A DNA stretch of 64,000 bases from Sphingomonas_D zeicaulis (GCF_050433225.1 NZ_JBNPXQ010000004.1:248001-312000), one strand, 5' to 3'. Shown: positions 46,872 to 56,820, counted from the stretch's first letter. Notes: generated from the sequence alone by a model not told the origin. Made by a program: numbers and translations.

Positions 46872-47956
46872 GAAACCGCTCCCTTTCGCCGAATGAACAA
46901 GCGCCTGTAGATGCCTCGAACCGGATAACCCACGTCGAAATGAGTGCCCGCGCCGAAGGTGTCCGTCCGCACAACGCAACCAAGCGTCCCAGTGTTGGAT
47001 TTCTGTCGCACACCGTCGACGACGCGCTCCTTCGTCCCGTAGTTTTTTGTTCTAGGATAATCCAAACCGCTGAGTCCCAGTATCTCGAACTGCTCAGGGT
47101 TGTACTTGTCCAAAAACGTCAGCGGGACACCCATAACCCCATCGTAATCCGCTGGTATGTCGGCGACTCTGGCTACTTCGATCGCGTCATAGTTGTCGTA
47201 TGTGGGATACTCTTCCGGTGAGTAGGTCCGGTAGAGGATCAAGTTCTCATGCCGCTTTGCAATGTCGAGATTCGTGAACCAGCACGCATTTCCGAGACTT
47301 CGCCACTTCTTACCTTCCTCATCGACCCAGAAGCGCGTCTCGCGAGGTGGATAGGAATCTGGCACGCGGAAACTCATGTCGCCGTTGTGGTTTCCTAGCC
47401 ACATCTTATCTTCCTGAATCAGGCGGAAGATTTCTTTGTAGCTGATAGCGTTCTGGTTACCCACCAAGATGAACTTCTTGTCATGCTTGTTCAGGAGCGT
47501 GACGAACTCGCGAAACAGTGAGAAAGGTGGATTGGTGACGACGATGTCAGCCTGCTTGAGAAGTTCAATGCTCTCCGGGCTACGAAAGTCACCGTTACCT
47601 TCAAGTGGCTGAACGCCGATCTCGCTAGGATCGGGAACCATGTTGTGATTCTTGTCCCCGTTGTATTCGAGGAAGATCGCCTTCTCCGAGTTGTTCTGGC
47701 TGAACAGGTCGGCATCCTGATTCTTGTAGCAGGTGGCGATGAGTCGCTTGAGGCCCAACTCCTCGAACGAGTAGCTAAAATAGTGGAAGAAGTTGCTGAC
47801 GCGAGGGTCGTCGCAGTTGCAGTAGACAACCTGGCCCTTGAAGTGCTTCTTGTAGTGTCGCAGTTCGCGCTCAATGTCGGGAAGCTGGGTGTAAAACTCG
47901 TCTTCCTTGGCCTTCTTCGCGTCCGCAAGATTACTGTTCAGACTCTTACTCGCCAC
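46868..47956 (-). CDS. EcoRI-type adenine-specific DNA methyltransferase
   Basis: This 362-residue protein starts SKSLNSNLADAKKAKEDEFYTQL, like M.EcoRI-family enzymes. It has the amino-methyltransferase motif NPPF at residues 142-145 and a motif-I-like VVYCNCDDPRVSNFF near 43. The GTG at 47956 follows GGAG by six bases; the frame to 48082 adds a non-conserved leader. It should methylate adenine, perhaps at GAATTC as M.EcoRI does, though the target cannot be read here. It is clearly lower in GC than the flanks, suggesting recent transfer. It is coupled to a DUF262-HNH nuclease instead of an EcoRI-like endonuclease. Confidence 0.92.
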   Translation of the reverse strand: MASKSLNSNLADAKKAKEDEFYTQLPDIERELRHYKKHFKGQVVYCNCDDPRVSNFFHYFSYSFEELGLKRLIATCYKNQDADLFSQNNSEKAIFLEYNGDKNHNMVPDPSEIGVQPLEGNGDFRSPESIELLKQADIVVTNPPFSLFREFVTLLNKHDKKFILVGNQNAISYKEIFRLIQEDKMWLGNHNGDMSFRVPDSYPPRETRFWVDEEGKKWRSLGNACWFTNLDIAKRHENLILYRTYSPEEYPTYDNYDAIEVARVADIPADYDGVMGVPLTFLDKYNPEQFEILGLSGLDYPRTKNYGTKERVVDGVRQKSNTGTLGCVVRTDTFGAGTHFDVGYPVRGIYRRLFIRRKGAVS

Positions 47957-48310
47957 GCTGGTCTCCGTTGCTGGTCGTACCCAGCCATGTTCAATTCCAG
48001 TTTGTTCCTCCCACACCTGGTCGCCAGCGGCAAGGAAAGGATCACCGCCGCGACCTGCTAACCCTATGTCAGTCGACGTCACACCGTCTCGTCATCGCCG
48101 TGCTGAAGCAGCGACAACGCTAAGTCGGCTTCTGACAAGGGCTGACATCGACTTTTGGCTTGGGAACGGGGGCTAAGTCCCAAACTCAGCCATGCCCCCG
48201 TCGCATCAGCGAACGGCGGCTTTCAGGCTTGACCTGACGGGTTCCGCATGACTGGGATTGGGCGCAAAGCGGTCGCGGGCCGTACCGCATTGTGCCGTGA
48301 AATCTCGCCC

Positions 48311-48333
48311 GAAGTGTGGGGGAAAGTGTGGGG
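48311..48333 (+). repeat. Integrase arm-type direct repeats, right end
   Basis: GAAGTGTGGGG (48311-48321) and AAAGTGTGGGG (48323-48333) repeat with a 12-base period and the same orientation as the left-end pair at 28399-28421. They lie 64 bases inside the attR core. Confidence 0.7.
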
Positions 48334-48396
48334 CAGCGAGCAGTGGGGGAGTAGATTCCGCTGGAAAATCAATTCGCTACGAAACGCTCCGGGATT

Positions 48397-48411
48397 CCTC
48401 CCGCTCCGCCA
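48397..48411 (+). repeat. attR core
   Basis: CCTCCCGCTCCGCCA is an exact copy of the tRNA-Ser 3' end including CCA, but no tRNA body precedes it here. It marks the right end of the element. Host sequence resumes at 48412. Confidence 0.9.
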
Positions 48412-48586
48412 GTCAATCCCGAGGATCGCCGGAGTGCGAGGGTCGGAAGGCGCGCCGCCGCCAGCACCAGCTTATCTTTTTTCACGCATCGACATGGGAA
48501 CCTTCGGCCGGGTTCGGCCATTTTCCCGACATCTGCGGCGCCCCCTTTGCCCCCCCCCGCTCGGGCGCCGCGGATCCCAATTGATA

Positions 48587-48618
48587 GGCGGCAGGGCTCC
48601 GGCTCTGCCGCCCTTTTT
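48587..48618 (+). terminator. Rho-independent terminator, probably the original tRNA-Ser terminator
   Basis: GGCGGCAG (48587-48594) pairs with CTGCCGCC (48605-48612), extended by inner GGC/GCT pairs, and is followed by C and five Ts (48614-48618). It is the first terminator after attR and so may have ended the tRNA-Ser transcript before the island inserted. Confidence 0.75.
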
Positions 48619-48747
48619 GTGTCGGAAGATCCTGCGCCGACTCGTCGCCCGGCCGGATATGCGGCCAGCCGATAGATGAAGATTAGGGACAGCCGCCGGC
48701 TTGTGCTGCATGAGCCGCGCACTGCTGCTGAGCATCGCTCGCGCGGT

Positions 48748-48779
48748 GGCTCGGCGGTATCGTGGGGTACCGCCGAGCC
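48748..48779. repeat. Perfect 12-bp inverted repeat
   Basis: GGCTCGGCGGTA (48748-48759) and its exact complement (48768-48779) flank an eight-base loop, followed by TCTT. It could be a terminator or part of a structured RNA. Confidence 0.55.
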
Positions 48780-49062
48780 TCTTCGTCATGCCCGCCAGCC
48801 GCGCGATCCGCAGGATGCGACGCGGGCGGCGGCGTCTTTCGGATCGGGTTGCGTGAACTTGCTGTTTGTTGATGCGCGACGATTGCGTTTCATGCATCCC
48901 GGGCTCAGCCGGGCTGCTCTCCCCACGAGCTTATGCCCGGCAGGTCTGGCACAATCCTATCGCACATCGCCAGGCCGCGTCACCGAACGAATCTGGCGTT
49001 CGGTGATTTCGACGGCGCGCGCCCCACACGCGCGTCGCAGCATATATGCGCCGGAACTTGCA

Positions 49063-49092
49063 GCGGCGGAGCCTTCGGCTCCGTCGCTTTTT
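49063..49092 (+). terminator. Rho-independent terminator
   Basis: GCGGCGGAGCC (49063-49073) pairs with GGCTCCGTCGC (49077-49087) with one G-U, followed by five Ts (49088-49092). No coding gene ends just upstream, so it may terminate a noncoding transcript or a decayed gene. Confidence 0.7.
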
Positions 49093-49170
49093 CCCCGCGC
49101 GCCCACTCACCACAGACTTCCTGCAAACCGCTCTGCCAGCCGCTGCGTGCGGACGGCGTCTGCAACCCAG

Positions 49171-49384
49171 TCGATGAAGGCGCAGGTCTTGCGCGGCAGC
49201 AAGGATCTGATCGCCCGCGCGCGACAGGCCGGCCACACCCGCATCGTCTGCGAAATTAACGCCCACCCGCCGAACCCGGCTTTCCGAAGCCTTCCATCGC
49301 AAGCTGGGCTTCACCGTCGTGGGATCGGCGATGCTGTCGGGCGGAACGATCGTGGCGCATCAGGAATTGCGGCTGGCCGACTGA
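49171..49384 (+). pseudogene. GNAT acetyltransferase remnant with frameshift
   Basis: One frame gives ARARQAGHTRIVCEINAHPP-NPA and a +1 shift at the TTT at 49281-49283 gives SEAFHRKLGFTVVGSAML...ELRLAD before a stop at 49384. Together they match the C-terminal half of a GNAT acetyltransferase (CEVNxxPPNPAS-AFHxRLGF). No intact N-terminal half lies upstream. This is a decayed gene next to the island's right end. Confidence 0.65.
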
Positions 49385-49425
49385 GCCCCGCCGTTGGGGG
49401 CATAAGCCGGACCAGCCCCCTTCCC

Positions 49426-50805
49426 TCAGCCGGCCACCCGGCTGAGCAGCATCGGCTGCGGCTTCCAGTAGACCAGCGAGCGCCAGCCCCATTCGAGTGG
49501 GCCATAGGCGAAGGTGCGGAGCCACAGCGCGCTGAAGACGAGGTTTAGCATCCACACCGCGGCGACGACATAGAGCTGCTGATAATATTCGATGGCGCCA
49601 TACAGCTTCCACGGTCCCCAGGCGAACAGCAACTGACACAGCAGGCTGGTGGCGATATAGTTGCTGAACGCCGTCCGCCCGACATTGCCGAGCAGCCCGG
49701 TGACGGGTTTCAGCCAGCCGCTGCGCACGATCAGCAGCAGGATGGAGGCATTGGCAACTGCCCCGGCAAATATCTGGAGACTATAGGGGAGGACCAACCA
49801 GCGCACGACCGCGGGGGCGGAAAAGCCATCGGCATGCGCCATCGAAATGCCGAGGAAGGCGATCGGCAGCGCGATCGCATAGCCGGTCGCCGCAACAGAC
49901 AGGTAGAGGCGGCGGGATCGCATGCCGGTCAGATAACCGCCTTTGAACAGCCCCATGCCCAGCATCATGCTGCCCACCACCTCAAGAATGAGGCCGTTGG
50001 TGAAGAGGGCCGTGACAAAGCCTGTATAGCCAGATGCCCGATGCCCGATGCTGTCGAGAAAGGAGAGCCGGCCGGTCTGAACCGCCTGCGCGATCTGCGC
50101 CGGGGCCTCCGCTTTCTCCTTCGCCTCCGCGGCGATCGCAGCCGCCTGTTCGGCCGTCGGCGTGCGGTGCGCGGCAAGCGCGGCGCGGCCTTCGATCCGC
50201 AATTGCTCGGCGGCAAGCGTGGCCGGCGCGCCGACGAAGTTGGCGAGTCCGATCAATCCGCCGATGATTCCGATCGCCAGCCCCAGGATGATCAGCGTAC
50301 GCGCGACGAGCCGGCGCAGCGGATACATGCACAGCAGCGCGACCAGCGCATATTGGCTCAGGATATCGCCGCCCCAGATCAACGTGCCGTGGATGGCACC
50401 GAACAGCAGCAGCCACAAATTGCGCCGGTAGAAGATGTCGGCCGCCTCGGCGCCCTGTCCACGATGTTCGAAACGCTCGGTCAGCAGCACGATACCGGCA
50501 CCGAACAGCATCGAGAACAAGGTGCGCATCTTGCCTTCGAAGAACATCCATTTGACCGCCAGGATCACGACGTCCAGTTGCGCATGCCAGCCGACAAAGG
50601 CCGGTAGCGCGGTGCCCACGGGCACGTCGTGCACCGCCTCCGGCCCGCTGAAATTATCGATGTTGAGCACGAGGATGCCCAGCAGCGCCAAGCCGCGGAG
50701 GATGTCCAGCGTCGCGATCCGCTGGTTCGGCGCGGTGGGTCCGGCGACCGGGCGGATGCTGCCCGCGCCGCGAGGCGCTGTCTGGGGAACGGCGGATGGA
50801 AGCAC
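49426..50805 (-). CDS. DUF418-family membrane protein
   Basis: This 459-residue protein has about ten hydrophobic segments. It contains the family start RIATLDILRGLALLGILVLNI, the middle FSMLFGAGIVLL, and the C-terminal DUF418 segment with GRTAFSNYIATSLLC and GPLEWGWRSL. The GTG start at 50805 follows AGGAG by six bases; ATG at 50807 is out of frame. Members are annotated as putative acyltransferase-like membrane proteins; function is unproven. Confidence 0.88.
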   Translation of the reverse strand: MLPSAVPQTAPRGAGSIRPVAGPTAPNQRIATLDILRGLALLGILVLNIDNFSGPEAVHDVPVGTALPAFVGWHAQLDVVILAVKWMFFEGKMRTLFSMLFGAGIVLLTERFEHRGQGAEAADIFYRRNLWLLLFGAIHGTLIWGGDILSQYALVALLCMYPLRRLVARTLIILGLAIGIIGGLIGLANFVGAPATLAAEQLRIEGRAALAAHRTPTAEQAAAIAAEAKEKAEAPAQIAQAVQTGRLSFLDSIGHRASGYTGFVTALFTNGLILEVVGSMMLGMGLFKGGYLTGMRSRRLYLSVAATGYAIALPIAFLGISMAHADGFSAPAVVRWLVLPYSLQIFAGAVANASILLLIVRSGWLKPVTGLLGNVGRTAFSNYIATSLLCQLLFAWGPWKLYGAIEYYQQLYVVAAVWMLNLVFSALWLRTFAYGPLEWGWRSLVYWKPQPMLLSRVAG

Positions 50806-51076
50806 ATTCTACTCCTGCTATTCGGTAGGAGCCCGGTTCGCGAGGCGGCACTGCGCATGCGTTGCTTCGGCTGGATTTCAGGTTTCGGTGGTAACGACCG
50901 GTGCGGCGGCGCGGGCATCCTCCGTGCTTTGCGGCCGGCACGCCGATCGACCGGTCGGGTTTTTTCGGGATAGATCCCAGGTTGCTGGTTATCGGCGGCC
51001 GGCTCGTCCAGTTTCCAGGGGGCCCGCTGCCTGCGCTCAACCTCGTCCGCATCGGCTGATTTCAGGAGGATCGATC

Positions 51077-51448
51077 ATGTCCACGAACCAACCCGAGCAG
51101 TTGCTCCACGCCAATCTGCAACGTGTGTTCAACGAACGCGACACGGCGTTGCGGGATCGCGCCGTTGCCGAACTCTATGTCGCGATGCCAGTGATGTATG
51201 AGCCCGACGCGGTGGTCGAAGGCGGCGCTGCGATCTCCGCGGTCGCCGGCAAATTGCTCGAACAGTTCGGCGCCGATTTCGCCTTCGTGCCCGCGGCGCC
51301 CGTGGTGGCGCATCACGGCCTTGCCGCGCTGCGCTGGCACGCCGGGCCGCGCAACGGCCCCGTCGCCGTCACCGGCATGGACGTCGCCGAGATCGTCGAT
51401 GGCCGCATCGCCCGGCTGTGGGTGATGCTGGATCCGCCGGCGGCATGA
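51077..51448 (+). CDS. NTF2-like (SnoaL-type) protein
   Basis: This 123-residue protein has a cone-like alpha+beta NTF2 pattern: HANLQRVFNERDTALRDR at the start, YEPDAVVEGGAAI, and GMDVAEIVDGRIARLWVMLD at the end. AGGAGGA lies at 51064-51070 before the ATG. Such proteins are small ligand-binding enzymes or polyketide-type cyclases; no substrate can be inferred. It converges with chrA. Confidence 0.82.
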   Translation: MSTNQPEQLLHANLQRVFNERDTALRDRAVAELYVAMPVMYEPDAVVEGGAAISAVAGKLLEQFGADFAFVPAAPVVAHHGLAALRWHAGPRNGPVAVTGMDVAEIVDGRIARLWVMLDPPAA

Positions 51449-51451
51449 GGA

Positions 51452-52827
<1,376 letters not shown>

Positions 52828-52831
<4 letters not shown>

Positions 52832-53778
52832 CCGGCCTTTCGCGCGCTGAAGAAGGCGTGGAACTGGTCGAGTATGTCGCTGGCGCGCGCGATGCGCTCG
52901 CCATCCTCGTCGCTGGTCGCACAGATCGCCTGCAGCATCGCTCCCAGTCCTGGCGTTTCGGGGCGGCCGAACCTGCCGTCGCGGATGTCGAGATCGTGGA
53001 TGATCTCGCCGATCGCGACGAGCGAGGCATCCTCGGTCAGCCCCGCGCGCAGCAGCAGCGTTTCGAAGCTGCACCGTTCTTCCTCATGGGTGAATTCGGC
53101 ATCGGCCATGTCGAAGCGCAATTCGTTCGCGCCGGGCATATGGCTGCGGCCGGCGACGAAGCGGAAGCGGGCGTCACGATCAATGAAGCGGCGGATCAGC
53201 CACGCGCAGGCGATGCGATCGACATGGACGCCGCTGCGCGTCACCCATACCCGCCCCTTGAGGTCGCCCGGCGTCGCCGGCGCTACCATGGTACGGCCGA
53301 TATCGGGATGCTGGTCGCGCCGCCGGTCGAGCTCGGCGAGTGCGGCCTCCGCCTGCTGGCGACCATGCGCGCCGAACGGATCGAGCGCACCCACCTCGGC
53401 GAAGCGCTTGTGCAGCCGGGCTACCTCGGCCTCGCTGGCGGGGCCGGTCTCGATCAGCCGCTGCGCGGTCTCGACGATGTCGGCATAATCGGCATCCCGC
53501 GCGGCATCGAACAGCGCTCGAACATCCTCATCGTTTTGCCCGGCGAGCAGCACCCCATCGATCAGCGTGGCATCCCCGCCGCTGGCGACGACCTCATCGA
53601 GCAGCGCACGAAACACGGCCTCGTTGGCGCTCGTCCGCGGCAGCACATGCACCGCATTCTTCAGCGGCACCGCGCCGATCGCCTGCAGACGTCGCCAGAT
53701 CTTCACGCGGAGGTAAGGGGGCTTCGTCGGCAACTGATGGAGCAGCGCGAGCCAGCGAGCAGGGCGGGTTGTCGGCAT
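52828..53778 (-). CDS. chrB: Chromate resistance protein ChrB
   Basis: This 316-residue protein has an N-terminal ChrB domain (LPTKPPYLRVKIWRRLQAIG, AVPLKNAVHVLP) and the C-terminal chrome-resistance domain (VWVTRSGVHVDRIACAWLI, RFVAGR, DLDIRDGRFGRPE). ChrB senses chromate and regulates chrA. The start at 53778 has no ribosome site and abuts a palindrome at 53781-53796, so translation may be leaderless or start further inside. Confidence 0.92.
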
Positions 53779-53780
53779 GA

Positions 53781-53796
53781 TGATATAGGTATATCA
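53781..53796. promoter_or_regulatory. Palindromic operator between chrB and the porin gene
   Basis: TGATATA-gg-TATATCA is a perfect 7-bp inverted repeat. A further copy of TATATCATG lies at 53821-53829 over the porin start. The 48-base space between divergent genes leaves room for a shared operator, probably of ChrB or another chromate-responsive regulator. Confidence 0.6.
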
Positions 53797-53826
53797 TGCG
53801 ATGCAGGGATAAGGAATAGCTATATC

Positions 53827-55179
53827 ATGAGATTGTCGGCGGCTTGTTTCTGGCTTTGCGCGGCTGGCGCCGGTGCGGCGCTGTGGAGCGCGCCGGCAGC
53901 GGCGCAGAAGGAGGGGCTGTCGCTCTCGGGCGCGGTGCGGCTGCGTTACGAGACGATCGCCGGCCAGCCGCGGGTCGGGTTCGATCGCAAGGATGGTCTG
54001 CTCAACCTGCGCACCAACATTCTGGCGATGTACCGTGCGGACCGGGTGCGGGTCGGGCTCGAGCTTTATGACAGCCGGGTGTGGGGGGATGATCCGGGCA
54101 CGCCGGTAACGACCGGCGAGGTCAACGCGCTGGAGCCGGTGCAGGCCTATGTCGCCGCCGATTTCGACGGCGCGCTCGGACCCGGCAGCCGGCTGGCGCT
54201 GACCGCGGGGCGGATGATGCTCAACCTCGGCTCGCGGCGGCTGGTCGCCGCCGACGATTACCGCAACACCACCAACAGCTATACCGGGCTGCGTGCGGAC
54301 GCGGCGCTCAAGGGCGGCTGGGCGGCGACGCTCATCTACATGCTGCCGCAGCAGCGCCGGCCGGAGGATGATGCCGGCATCCGCCGCGCAGCGGTGCGGC
54401 TGGATCGCGAGGGCTTCGACACCGTTCTGTGGGGCGGGCAGGTGACAAAGGCGCGGGCGATCGGCCCGGCAACGGCGGAACTCACCTATTTCCACCTCGG
54501 CGAACGCGACGCCGCTGATCGGCCGACGCGGGACCGGTCGCTCGACACGTTCGGCGGCCGCATCGTCGCCGAGCCGCATGCCGGTGCGTTCGATTATGAG
54601 GTCGAGATGCTCTACCAGACGGGGCATGTCAGCACGGGCCTCGCCGCCAATGCGCCGCGTCAGTCGGTGGGCGCCAGCTTCGTCCATGCGGATGTCGGCT
54701 ACAGCTTCAAGGGCCCGTGGAAGCCGCGGCTGTCGATCGAATTCGATCGTGCCAGCGGCGATCGTCGCGGCGGCCGCAATGGCCGGTTCGACACGCTGTA
54801 TGGCATGCGCCGCGCCGATTTCGCCCCCTCGGGCCTCTATGCCGCAATCGGGCGGACCAACATCGTGACGCCCGGCGTGCGGGTGGAAGCGACGCCGAGC
54901 CCGCGGCTCGACGGCTTCGCGGTCTATCGCGCGATGTGGCTGGCGGCGGACGAAGACGCCTTCTCCACCACCGGCGTGCGCGACGCCACCGGCGGCTCCG
55001 GCGCCTTCGCCGGCCACCAGATCGAGGCGCGCCTGCGCTACTGGATCCTGCGCGAACGGCTGCGCTTCGAGTTCGATGGCCTGCTGCTCGCCAAGGGCCG
55101 ATTCCTCCGCGACGCACCCAACGCGCCCGCCGGCCGCTGGACGCGCTATGGCTCGTTCAACCTGACCGCGTCGTTCTAG
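53827..55179 (+). CDS. Alginate-export-type outer-membrane porin
   Basis: This 450-residue protein has a signal peptide ending PAAAQK and a long beta-strand pattern ending in a terminal Phe (LTASF). It matches the alginate_exp family (SGAVRLRYETI, YDSRVWGDD, GRMMLNLGSRRLVAADDYRN). These are 18-strand outer-membrane channels; in sphingomonads they serve many substrates. Divergence from chrBA with shared operator half-sites suggests chromate-linked expression, by inference. Its stop overlaps the convergent HATPase gene by four bases. Confidence 0.87.
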   Translation: MRLSAACFWLCAAGAGAALWSAPAAAQKEGLSLSGAVRLRYETIAGQPRVGFDRKDGLLNLRTNILAMYRADRVRVGLELYDSRVWGDDPGTPVTTGEVNALEPVQAYVAADFDGALGPGSRLALTAGRMMLNLGSRRLVAADDYRNTTNSYTGLRADAALKGGWAATLIYMLPQQRRPEDDAGIRRAAVRLDREGFDTVLWGGQVTKARAIGPATAELTYFHLGERDAADRPTRDRSLDTFGGRIVAEPHAGAFDYEVEMLYQTGHVSTGLAANAPRQSVGASFVHADVGYSFKGPWKPRLSIEFDRASGDRRGGRNGRFDTLYGMRRADFAPSGLYAAIGRTNIVTPGVRVEATPSPRLDGFAVYRAMWLAADEDAFSTTGVRDATGGSGAFAGHQIEARLRYWILRERLRFEFDGLLLAKGRFLRDAPNAPAGRWTRYGSFNLTASF

Positions 55180-55679
55180 GCGGGCCGCGCGATCTCGATC
55201 GTCAGCCGGTTCGCGCCGTCGGCACTGTCATAGCCGGTGATCACCGCCCACGCCGCAAGCAGCCGCAGTCCGGCGCCACCGCCCTCCTCGGGCGGGAGGT
55301 CGTCATTGTCGGGCGGCGCCGTGCGCGGATCGAAGGGGCGGCCGCGATCGACGATGTCCAGCCGGATCGCATCCTCCGCGCGCGCCAGTGCCAGCGTGAT
55401 GCTGCTGTCCACCGGTAACGCGCCATGGTCGATGAGGTTGGCGACCAATTCCTCGACGAGGATGAGCAGCCGCATGCACCATTCGCCGTCGCAGCCGGCG
55501 CCGGCGGCAAAGCGTTCGGCCATGTCGATCGCGGCGGCGATCGCGCTGCCGTCGGTCGGCAGATCCGCAATGCCCGTCGGGCAGGTCGCGTGCCGATGCA
55601 GGCCGCTCATCGCCGGCACGACGCCCTCTTGCACGCGCCCCCAAACCGGGCGCGACCGTATGAGGGTGGCGGATTGCAT
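55176..55679 (-). CDS. RsbW-like HATPase (anti-sigma/serine kinase type)
   Basis: This 167-residue protein contains the GHKL ATPase motifs: LVEELVANLIDHG (N box), DIVDRGRPFDP (G1) and GGGAGLRLLAAW (G2). Such proteins phosphorylate STAS partners or bind sigma factors. The N-terminal ~23 residues may not be translated; ATG at 55610 is an alternative start. It lies near a STAS and a SpoIIE phosphatase gene, suggesting partner switching. Confidence 0.85.
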   Translation of the reverse strand: MQSATLIRSRPVWGRVQEGVVPAMSGLHRHATCPTGIADLPTDGSAIAAAIDMAERFAAGAGCDGEWCMRLLILVEELVANLIDHGALPVDSSITLALARAEDAIRLDIVDRGRPFDPRTAPPDNDDLPPEEGGGAGLRLLAAWAVITGYDSADGANRLTIEIARPA

Positions 55680-55729
55680 CGCATCGCGCGGCAGCCTATC
55701 GTGAATGCGACCAGATCGGGAGAGGTGTG

Positions 55730-56164
55730 ATGGGCCGTCTCGCCGTTTTTGCCGTGCTGTATCTGCTGCTGACCGGCGCCGCGCCCGCGGATCGGGTGAT
55801 CGGGCGCGTCAAGATCGCCAGTGGGCAAGCCTCGATCCTGCGCGCCGGCGTGCCGATGCCCGCGAAGGTGGGCGCGACGCTCAAGAGCGGGGACATCCTC
55901 GACACCGGACGAGACGGGCGCATCGGCGTGACGTTCGTCGACAACAGCCGCTTCGCCGCCGGGCCGAACAGCCGCATCGATCTCGCGCGCTTCGAATTCG
56001 ATCCGCGCACGCATGACGGCGAATTCCTCACCAAGGTCGATCGCGGCTCGCTTGCGGTGATCTCCGGCCAGATCGCCAAGCGCAGGCGGGATGCGATGCG
56101 CGTCCGCACGCCCACCGCGCTGCTCGGCGTGCGGGGCACGCGGTTCGTGGTCACGGTGGAATGA
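55730..56164 (+). CDS. FecR-domain periplasmic protein
   Basis: This protein of about 144 residues starts with a signal peptide (VFAVLYLLLTGAAPA). It has a FecR domain: GRVKIASGQASILRAG, VGATLKSGDILDTG, DGRIGVTFVDNSRF and VRTPTALLGVRGTRFVV. A GTG at 55727 is an alternative start. In many bacteria FecR proteins of this type accompany CHASE2 sensors. It is coupled to the OmpA gene by ATGA. Confidence 0.9.
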   Translation: MGRLAVFAVLYLLLTGAAPADRVIGRVKIASGQASILRAGVPMPAKVGATLKSGDILDTGRDGRIGVTFVDNSRFAAGPNSRIDLARFEFDPRTHDGEFLTKVDRGSLAVISGQIAKRRRDAMRVRTPTALLGVRGTRFVVTVE

Positions 56165-56766
56165 CGCGCATCGCAGCGGCGCTGGTCCTGCCGGCGCTGG
56201 TGATGCTGGCCGGTTGCGCGCACCGCGAAACGCTCACCTTGCTGCACCATGAGGGCGGCACGCCCGGCGATGCCGGCGCGGTCGCGGTGCTCGATCCTGA
56301 TACGGGCCGGGAGATCGGCCTCGTCGACCGCGCGGACAGCCGCGCGAAGCTCAGGCCCGGCAGCGCGGATGTGCGCACGAGCGGCAAATCGCTCGAGCCC
56401 CGCCACGCCGCGCTGTTCTCGGCAATGCCCCGCGCGCCCGAGCCCTTCGTGCTGACCTTCGACACGAATGACGTTGCGCTCGACGCCGCCTCCCAGGCGC
56501 TGGTGCCGAAGCTCGTCCAGACCGTTCTCGACTGGCCCGGCGCCGATCTCGCGATCGTCGGCCACACCGATTCCGCGGGCGAGGATGACTATAACGACAC
56601 CCTCTCCGAAGATCGTGCCCAGGCGGTCGCACGGATCATCGAGGCAGCGGGCGTCGATGTGATGATCGTCGAGGTCGTCGGCCGCGGCGAGCGCCAACCG
56701 CTGGTGCCCAATCCGCCCGATGGGCATGAACGGCGCAACCGGCGGGTCGAGGTGATCGTTCGGTAG
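56161..56766 (+). CDS. OmpA-family lipoprotein
   Basis: This 201-residue protein has a lipobox LAGC (signal about residues 1-20) and a C-terminal OmpA peptidoglycan-binding domain: FDTNDVALDAAS, IVGHTDSAGEDDYND, LSEDRAQAVARII and GERQPLVPN. It should tether the outer membrane to peptidoglycan. It is coupled to the FecR gene and convergent with the CHASE2 gene, suggesting envelope sensing. Confidence 0.92.
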   Translation: MTRIAAALVLPALVMLAGCAHRETLTLLHHEGGTPGDAGAVAVLDPDTGREIGLVDRADSRAKLRPGSADVRTSGKSLEPRHAALFSAMPRAPEPFVLTFDTNDVALDAASQALVPKLVQTVLDWPGADLAIVGHTDSAGEDDYNDTLSEDRAQAVARIIEAAGVDVMIVEVVGRGERQPLVPNPPDGHERRNRRVEVIVR

Positions 56767-56820
56767 ATAGGTCGGGCGGGCGTGAATAACCTCTCGAATA
56801 ATAGCTCAATACACGACCCC

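Larger units (their letters stand above)
28289..48411. mobile_element. Integrative and mobilizable element, about 20.1 kb, in tRNA-Ser
   Basis: The element runs from the tRNA-Ser 3' end to the 15-nt core repeat at 48397-48411. An integrase gene lies next to the tRNA and paired arm-type repeats lie inside both ends. It carries traA, traC, traD, a candidate oriT, an AlpA-like regulator and an orphan ParB, plus cargo. No VirD4/TraG coupling protein or type IV secretion gene is present, so it should need a helper conjugation system. The methyltransferase/nuclease end is visibly lower in GC than the flanks. Confidence 0.88.
48412..49170. other. Noncoding region right of the island, with strong hairpins
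   Basis: No convincing coding frame is present in these 759 bases. Three hairpins are annotated separately. The region right after attR is what would have followed tRNA-Ser before integration. A small RNA could be hidden between the hairpins, but none of the known RNA signatures I checked (SRP, 6S) was recognised. Confidence 0.45.

Noticed and set aside
28289..48411. Self-transmissible ICE
   Set aside because: No coupling protein and no VirB/Trb-type secretion genes are present; only relaxase functions are encoded.
28289..48411. Prophage
   Set aside because: No capsid, portal, terminase, tail or lysis genes; relaxase and oriT indicate conjugative mobilisation.
48412..48586. SRP (4.5S) RNA after attR
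   Set aside because: A GGTCGGAAGG-like string is present near 48442 but the conserved SRP tetraloop context and pairing were not found.
48676..49548. 290-codon plus-strand open frame
   Set aside because: Mostly low-complexity Arg/Ser/Ala with no start signal; only its short part near 49171-49282 has GNAT similarity, treated as a pseudogene.
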